Positions 57,546-64,000 of a DNA stretch of 64,000 nt are shown here, piece by piece. A program made the position numbers and the translations under genes. The notes below the pieces were generated by a model, which did no database searches, was not told the origin of the DNA, and was given only the letters and a program-made list of their open reading frames with translations. Position 1 is the stretch's first letter. Every line of letters begins with the position of its first letter. This stretch comes from Mantis religiosa (Eukaryota; Arthropoda; Insecta; Mantodea; Mantidae), in NCBI GenBank assembly GCA_030765055.1, contig CM060953.1:177927209-177991208 (forward strand), read 5' to 3'.

Positions 57546-58379
57546 AGATTTGAGCTTAAAATCCTGTAAATGGCACTGAATTATTTAGCACGACTCTTCG
57601 TTACAGTAATACTAATTATTTATTGGTAAGTCTAACCGTGTTAATCAGGTTTATATCAGTACATAATTTAGGAAGATATCCAAAAAGAAAATAAATTAAG
57701 CAATAAAATGGTTCATCAACTTAAGTCATAGTGAATTTTGGAGCCTAAATCGTACAGAATTGGAGTTGTACAAGCAACAATAATATCAATTCAATAATTT
57801 AGTTTGGACTAAAAGTAAAGTTACACAAGTGTTTAGAATATATGACAGAAATATACAATTTAAAACATGGAATCAGTGACCGTGATTAAATAACTCGAGA
57901 AATAGCCCGAACATGTGCAGAAAGCCGGAAGGTTCAATACATTTATCCTAAAATACGGAAAACCCTCTGAAATACAGGAAACCTACCAACCCTAGCTGCA
58001 TTATTTAAGATAAATATATAAATGATTCTTCTTCTCAATTTTTTTTTTACTTCTTTTGCTTCCATTGTTAGTATTATAACTGGAACACGTGTATTCTATT
58101 AGCACTCACTTGTTTATTGAGATATATTAAAATTTGAAATAAACTATTCCACTAGCACTTCACCATTTTGTCCTGCAGCTACTTTTATTACCACAACAAT
58201 TTGAAGATTGCCAATAATTAATTATTATACAATACTGTAAATCATTTATTATAAGTTTGGTTAATTGGCAGAGACAGAAAGAACCAGAGTGTCAAAATAT
58301 TACAAAACTGAAAAACAAGTTTAGATTACATTTGCATTTATTTATTTAAACACTGAACCATTTCTGTCAAATTGTAATT
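57546..58379. repeat. Non-coding repeat, inverse of 19.4-20.7 kb
   Basis: AT-rich, no gene. It contains CCAATAATTAATTATTATAC and other strings shared in inverse with 19,540-19,740. Confidence 0.65.
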
Positions 58380-59215
58380 ACATTTCTATAACATAAACTA
58401 ATGCGGCCAAATGATACATTCTTTAATAAACAAAGCAGTTTATATCTGTGCAAAAAGCAAGTTTAACTTCGATTTCTTAGCAAGTACATTCTTCAGGTCA
58501 ACATTTCGTTTCTTTCTTACAACTGTGATGGAAATATTGATGATGGCCGATAACTTACTGTACTTTGGTCCAGGAATCGTTTTGCCTTTTCCCAAAAAAT
58601 TAGCGAGTAGGAAACCGTTGTATCCCAAAAAATGTCACCTCTACTTCTCCGGCACATGTGACCGTCTTTGTTTTATTTGAAGCAGAATCTCAGGAAGTAA
58701 TTCATTGTTTTCATTATCTGTTGGTTTCCGGAGTATAATGGTGAATCCAGCTCTCATCGACAGTAACATCTGGATGCAAAAAGTCCTTCAGGTTTCGCTT
58801 AAAATGTTTCGAATGTGAAGTCCGAGCCCGCTTGATGTCCACTGTGAGCAAACACGGCAACCCTCGGGATGACAGCATTTTCATCTACAGCTCATCGTGC
58901 AAAATATGAGTTGTCATTCCCGTGGATACAAATATCGCTCGACGCTCAGCGAGAAAATATCGTGTACTTTGTGAATGACTTCCTCGGTAACCACATCTGC
59001 AAGGCATCCTGGGCACTCCTCGACAAAAACGAATGTTCGACCACGTCCAAATTCGTTTGTCCAATATCTAAATGTTGTCATAGAAAGCAAAAGGTCTCCA
59101 TAAACTATATCCAATTGTGCATTTATCTCCTCGCAAGTTTTCCCATCTAAAAGTAAAAAGCGAATCACTGAATGATACTGCTTGTTCTCCGTTATAGCGA
59201 ACAAACGTTGAACGA
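58380..59215 (-). pseudogene. Mariner transposase relic, inverse partner of 18.5 kb copy
   Basis: On the minus strand SVIRFLLLDGKTCEEINAQL then FRYWTNEFGRGRTFVF represent the DNA-binding domain. Further on lie remnants of the first catalytic region (near 58,750) and FLLANFLGKGKTIPGPKYSK. It carries the same internal deletion as the 18.5-kb copy, so the two descend from one damaged ancestor. Confidence 0.75.
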
Positions 59216-59967
59216 CTCATTGAAATGTCTGTAAAATCCAAACAAACCTATGAACGAGCACCAAAATTGTTCTCACAACGTGTGGCAAATGACAGTACAG
59301 GATGATAACACAAATTTCCCTTACTAATTTCATAAATTTTAAAACAGGGTACTTTTTAAGCCCTTATATTATAATTTAGGCTCGGTGGTGATATTGCAAT
59401 ATCCCTAACTTTAGTCAACCATTTTATCTTCTTAATTTACTCCGTTTGGCATAGAATTTATATTAATAAATTTGCATATTGCTTCACAACCTAGTCGTAT
59501 AGTTATGGGACGTAAAATAATGTACAAGGTCATTAAATTTAGTTCAGAAATAGCGCTTAGTGGTTTAAAACTCTCGTCAGATATCAGGTAAGTCCAGGAT
59601 ATTGTATTACCTACGTTTTAGAAGTGGCACATTTGATGGCAGCATCTTATATTCCACCAATTATAACAGTTTTATCAACCGGAAGGAAGATATCGCAATG
59701 AAGCACGCCATCTATAATGAAATCGAATGCTAATGAAAACTAAGGAATAATTCAGTTGGTTACGATTATCGAGTAATTCGATAGGAATTGTCATTCAGGT
59801 TGTCAAATACTACTCGAGTTTCGTGTGTCCAAGATGTTTGTAGCAATTAGTTCGAGGTTAGTATTTCATTTGTATCGAACCGAATGAAACTACTACTTGA
59901 AAATAAGTGTTTTTACTACTTAAAAATTGGTAGATAATAAATACAAAATATTAATGCACTTCAAATT
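59216..59967. repeat. Shared flank, inverse of 17.8-18.5 kb
   Basis: No gene. Contains the same strings as the left arm in inverse order, ending at a SINE family 1 head. Confidence 0.65.
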
Positions 59968-60240
59968 AACGTACTCAGTCGGTAGGTTACCCCCTTGCCT
60001 TGGGAGTGTTACGGGGTTCGATTTCCGGCTGGAGGTTGGACTTTTCCTCCAAGCAAGATGCTTCACCATCTTCCCCAGGGTCTGGAAGTATGAATGAGAG
60101 TTTCGAATGTGTGTGTTATCTAATAATTAAAACGAAAAAATCTAAAGAACCAGCAACGCAACGTCTACAAGATAACACCAACGCCATATGTTCGAATGGA
60201 GAACGACCGCCGATGGGAACATTGCAGTCATAGGCGTAGA
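59968..60240 (+). repeat. SINE family 1 copy, complete
   Basis: Head with ACTCAGTCGGTAGGTTACCC and B box GGGTTCGATTTCCGG, body CTCCAAGCAAGATGCTTCAC, tail ending CAGTCATAGGCG. Confidence 0.85.
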
Positions 60241-60618
60241 TATCCCGTATATAGTGCACAATATGGCGCTAGTTCTGACTTTCTTCTCTTGAACTTTGAG
60301 AAGTAGTTCAGAGATGGCAGCATAGGAAACATATAAGAGTAATAGAGATGTAACTCCTTTTTCGATGAGGTATCCTTAAATATTTGCAAAGTAATTGCAT
60401 TTTCGCAACGAAAATCATATTATGTAGGGGATGAAATGGGGGATATGTATTTTTAACATGGTATATAAAGTTTATACACATATGGATCTTTTAAGCCACA
60501 ACAAAGAGGTCTGCGATTAGTGTTTTAAAAACAGTAAGTTCTAAGGTATTACACGGTTGTTGTCGGATCTACTTGTCAATTTTTGGAGTCCGGGATAGCG
60601 TCTGCGCTATATCCCGGA
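60241..60618 (+). repeat. Palindrome-ended 370-bp repeat, copy R1
   Basis: From GATATCCCGTATATAGTGCA to the palindrome 60,589-60,618 (TCCGGGATAGCG...CGCTATATCCCGGA). No recombinase follows; a SINE family 3 sequence starts 14 bases later. Confidence 0.8.
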
Positions 60619-60631
60619 ATAATAATTGGAA

Positions 60632-61341
60632 AAATTCAATGCCATAGCCAGGATTTTAACCACGGATCTCCTGGTTTCCGTCCAGCCGCACCAACATTGT
60701 GCTACTATGGCCAACGTGCCGATATGACATTAAATTCTCCAACTGACGGGTATTTTTCACGGTAAACAACTTAGGAGTTCTCATAAACACATGAGACAAC
60801 TACCTTAATGGCGACTTACTATGCTGTAAGTACTTTAAGGCCCGGGCTTTATAGTTAACCACTATTAGGTCAATTGATGGAAATTAATTGTTATTTCACA
60901 TTGGCCCTGTGTAGGCTAAATTGTGGAAACGTAGATTCAGACTGAAAAATTCAATGCCATAGCCGGGATTTGAACCACGGATCTTCTGGTTTCCGTCCAG
61001 CCGCACTACTATTGTGCTACTATGGTCAACGTGCCGGTATGTTTCCACAATTTAGCCCTCACACGGCCAGTGTGAAAGAACAATTAATTTCCATTAATTG
61101 ACCTAATAGTGGTTAACTATAAAGCCCGGACCTTAAAGTCCTTACGTGAAGTAAGTCGCCATTAAGGTAGTTGTCTCATGTGTTTATGAGAACTCCTAAG
61201 TGGTGTACCGGGAAAAATACGAGTCAGTTGGTGAATTTAATGTCATATCGGCACGTTGGCCATAGTAGCACAATGGTAATACGGCTGGACGGAAACCAGA
61301 AGATCCGTGGTTCAAATCCCGGCTATGGCATTGAATTTTTC
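60632..61341. repeat. 710-bp imperfect palindrome carrying three tRNA-like SINE heads
   Basis: Arms 60,632-60,912 and 61,058-61,341 are inverse copies. The centre is bounded by a 15-bp inverted repeat (CTAAATTGTGGAAAC at 60,916; GTTTCCACAATTTAG at 61,041). tRNA-like heads lie at about 60,640-60,720 (minus), 60,955-61,030 (minus) and 61,259-61,329 (plus). The last has a perfect 7-bp acceptor stem (GCCATAG/CTATGGC). Confidence 0.8.
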
Positions 61342-61515
61342 AGTCTGACTCTATGTTTCCTCAATTTAGCCTACACACGGCCAGTGTGAAAGAAGAATTA
61401 ATTTCCATCAGCTTATAGTATTATTATAATTTGTGCTAGGCAGTGACATTACGACAACCCTAAGTTGAGTTAGCAATCTTTTGCTTCTTAATTTACTGCG
61501 CTCTGGATAGCTCAG
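61259..61515 (+). repeat. SINE family 3 copy with full head and tail
   Basis: Acceptor GCCATAG, anticodon-like arm CTGG-loop-CCAG, B box GTGGTTCAAATCCC, then the tail to TTACTGCGCTCTGG. It is tRNA-like but has mismatches in the T stem, so it is not a functional tRNA gene. Confidence 0.75.
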
Positions 61516-61589
61516 GATATAACGAAAGTGTACACTAAGCATAATTGACTGAGTGAACGAGCAATGTTGTTGGCAAACAATACAATAAC

Positions 61590-62267
61590 AATGACCTCAA
61601 TGCGACCATTCAGAATTTTGTTCAGGGGTTGTTGCTTTCATAAAAAGCATGCACGCAGTTATCAACCAGAATGAAGTGGTCAACTATCCCACAGACCCTT
61701 TAAATTTATTAGAATTGGCTGCACCAACACCTCAAAATATAGAATTAAAAGTAGAATCATTTGTGATCATTCACCAATCACGACTGTGCACTGAAACGAC
61801 ACTAACTGTAAAAGAGTTAATGAATAACGTTATCGGGGCAACAATCATTAAGGGAAAGGACAAAGGTGAGCATATCTCGATTCCGCGCATTCCGATGATT
61901 CTAAGGGATTTACCTTTAGCTTTTAAACGTCTACAATATCCCGTGCGTTTGGTCTTTGCAATGATCATAAAAAAGTCTCAAGGCCAGTCGTTCGAAGTTT
62001 GCGGAATTAACTTGGAGTTTCCATGTTTCTCTCATGGACATACGTCGTGTATACGCGCGTCGGGAAACCATCATCTTTATATATTTACGCCGGACAAAAA
62101 CAGAAAAATGTACCGTTCCTCAGAGGGCTTTAATTGATTAATTTAATTGTATTTAAAGTTCACTCCCACATGGAGAGTAAATAAATAAGTGATACATTTT
62201 TGTTTTATTTATATAGATAAGTTCAGACCATTTGTATTGGTGGTACAAAGCTCACAGAATCAGCTAG
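61590..62267 (+). mobile_element. Helitron 3' end, duplicate of 36.3-kb copy
   Basis: The frame from 61,649 is open longer than in the sister copy and continues through FAMIIKKSQGQSFEVCGINL to FSHG, the last helicase motifs, before decaying near 62,060. The hairpin (62,226-62,253, slightly degraded) and CTAG (62,264-62,267) follow. Sequence after CTAG is also shared with the sister copy, so the pair arose by segmental duplication. Confidence 0.85.
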
Positions 62268-62509
62268 TAAAATAATATTACTTCAGAGAGAGCTTAGTTG
62301 TTTGAAGTTTTCTAGTCAGATATTACTGAAATCACGGACATTACGTTATCTAAGTTATAAAAGTAGAACACTTGATGGCAGCACCTTACATTCTAACATT
62401 TTTATCGGTTGTCCAATCCGGAAGGAAAATATTATTGCAATGAAGTACGGCAACTGTAATACACAACTACTGTTGCTTTTTTTTCCTTCTTCTTCTTCTT
62501 TGTAATTTA

Positions 62510-62732
62510 AGTTATCCAAATTTAAGTCATATCGGACGATGACTGAAATGGGTGCAGTGATGCTCAAATGAGCCCAGGGTCCATAGAGCTGAGAATTACC
62601 CGACATTCGTCTCTCAGGATAAAGGAAAACCCAAGAAAAGCTTATCGTGGGAAAAACTGACCGAGATTCGAACTAGGGACCTCTTGAACTTGAGACAGAA
62701 GCGTTACCATCTACACTACCGACGCGGTCACA
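62510..62732 (-). repeat. SINE family 2 copy
   Basis: Direct duplicate of 37,215-37,437 with point differences; TTC tract of about five units at its end (62,488-62,502). Confidence 0.8.
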
Positions 62733-63379
62733 CCGAATGTTGATGGAAACTAAGGAATAATGTAGTTTCTTACGAGTATCGAGTAATTCTATAGCAATTT
62801 TCATTCTGATTGTCGAACACTACTCGCGTTTCGTGTGTTAAGATGTTTGCAGCAATTAGTTGGAAGTTAGCATTTAATTTTATTGGAGCGAATGCAACTG
62901 ATACATGAAAATAAACATTGTTACCACTGCCAAGGATAGCAGATGCTAAATACAGACCATTATAGAGCTTTTATTAAATGTAGGTTCTAGATATCTCCTA
63001 TAGAGGACGTTGTGGCGCTACTTCTTAGAGATAGCACCGGCTTTTTCTCTTGAACTTTGAGAAGAGGCTCAGAGATGGCAGCATAGGAAACATATTACAG
63101 TACTGGAAATGAAATTCAATTTCCGATGCTGTATATTTAATATTTAACAAATGATTGCATTCTCACAAAGATGAACCTATTGTGGAAGGGATAAGGGTAG
63201 TGATATTTCATTTAATAAGGTATTTCAAGATTTTGCACATATCGATCTTTTCACCAGGAAACAAAAGTCTCCAATTAGCTCTTTAAAAGCGGCACGCTTC
63301 TAGTTTTCGTCACAAATTATTTGTGGTATATATGTACTCAATTTTTGGAGCCCAGGATAGCGTTCGCTGTGTCCTGGGA
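62733..63379 (+). repeat. Shared flank, 370-bp repeat and palindrome, copy R2
   Basis: Duplicate of 37,438-38,085. Palindrome CCCAGGATAGC...GTCCTGGG at 63,351-63,379. Confidence 0.75.
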
Positions 63380-63800
63380 TAATCAATATATTTATACTTG
63401 ATGCCAAGGTATCCTCCTCACACGTCAGACAAATAGAATTATAAATTCATTCCGATCTTCGACATCATCGACCATAATTTTAACCAGCTCCTCTCTTTGG
63501 CAAGACCCTGCAACCTCCAATATCATTACTTTCCTTAAAAAATACTTTCCATCAGGAGCATCATTCAGAATCTTTGTTAGATCCCTTCTCAAAGATACTT
63601 TTGATATCTTCGGATGACGTCCAACATTTTTCTCTTTTAAGAAGCACACTATCTTAGGAAAACTTCCAATATAAATTCCATTATTTAACTTTATCATTGT
63701 TTTTAGCATAGAAAATAAGACCGTTTTCTTTAACTCGTGCCAGATCCCTTGTAAGAACGAAACTGAGAATGAACACACTTCAAAACAGTTGTATCCTTAC
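63380..63800 (-). pseudogene. Tyrosine recombinase fragment, open for 117 codons
   Basis: On the minus strand an open frame (63,778-63,425) reads HELKKTVLFSMLKTMIKLNN, then IGSFPKIVCFLKEKNVGRHP, LNDAPDGKYFL and EVAGSCQREELVKIMVDDVE. QREEL holds the first catalytic Arg. It ends NEFII at the common deletion junction, followed by the palindromic end at 63,351. It is the best-preserved example of the N-terminal and Arg regions. Confidence 0.7.
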
Positions 63801-64000
63801 CACGTGTGTTGGAAGAGAGTTGAGAGAGCTAAAGGTTTGTTTTTCCTTTTCGTCGAAGGATTATAGTTTATGATCTTTTGGTTCTTGGAACTTGTGCAAG
63901 CACACTCGTCCTAAGAATTATTGCACCTTTTAAAATACGTAAGTTGTAACCCATTACACATAAACTACTCCGTTTTATTCAGCTTATTTAGAAAGCAATT
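63801..64000. repeat. Continuation of the duplication shared with 38.5-38.7 kb
   Basis: No gene; near-identical to 38,540-38,740 and running off the window end. Confidence 0.7.

Noticed and set aside
61259..61329. tRNA gene with perfect acceptor stem
   Set aside because: The T stem has mismatches and the sequence is followed by a SINE tail shared by several copies. It is a tRNA-derived SINE head.

Overview
The window looks like arthropod, probably insect, genomic DNA. The base composition is AT-rich, genes are split by GT-AG introns, and the sequence is dominated by transposons of many classes (tRNA-headed SINEs, mariner, hAT, IS630-like, Helitron, Jockey-like LINE, Ty3/Gypsy and tyrosine-recombinase elements). 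I cannot name the species.

Region 1 (about 1-14,600) is an integrated Polinton/Maverick (adintovirus-like) element, partly decayed. Reading inward from the left: a small spliced gene, a protein-primed family B DNA polymerase (broken by a frameshift and an internal deletion), a retrovirus-type integrase with a chromodomain, an unknown gene cut by one in-frame TAG, a trimeric-fibre-like protein, a packaging ATPase, a phospholipase A2-domain virion protein, an adenain-like protease, a minor capsid (penton-like) protein, a tiny basic ORF, the major capsid protein, an unknown gene and a three-exon gene. The capsid module is open throughout while the polymerase is dead. New details here are 13-nt leader exons, a canonical A AAA AAC slippery heptamer placed so that a -1 shift would fuse the PLA2 protein to the protease, and several ATGA or TAATG stop/start overlaps.

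Region 2 (14,610-16,560) is a 5'-truncated, internally deleted Ty3/Gypsy copy with its 3' LTR. A fuller but dead copy lies at 45,850-50,141.

Region 3 (16,561-64,000) is a mosaic of nested repeats. A composite several kilobases long occurs as an inverted pair (about 16,561-22,790 against 50,150-60,620) and as direct copies (34,920-38,745 and 60,000-64,000). It contains three SINE families, mariner relics, a Helitron 3' end, and fragments of a tyrosine recombinase whose element ends carry a 30-bp palindrome present ten times in the window. A Jockey-like LINE with an intact ORF2 sits at 51,161-56,455 inside a 9-bp target duplication; the paralogue at 21.8 kb shows the unoccupied site. A degraded hAT element (26,681-28,729) has an exact 8-bp target duplication.

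The only convincing non-transposon gene is a small multi-exon gene at 29,117-31,250. It encodes a roughly 47-residue secreted, Thr/Ser-rich peptide and has a TATA box, a signal peptide split by a phase-0 intron and a poly(A) signal. No CRISPR array, rRNA or functional tRNA gene was found; all tRNA-like sequences look like SINE heads.
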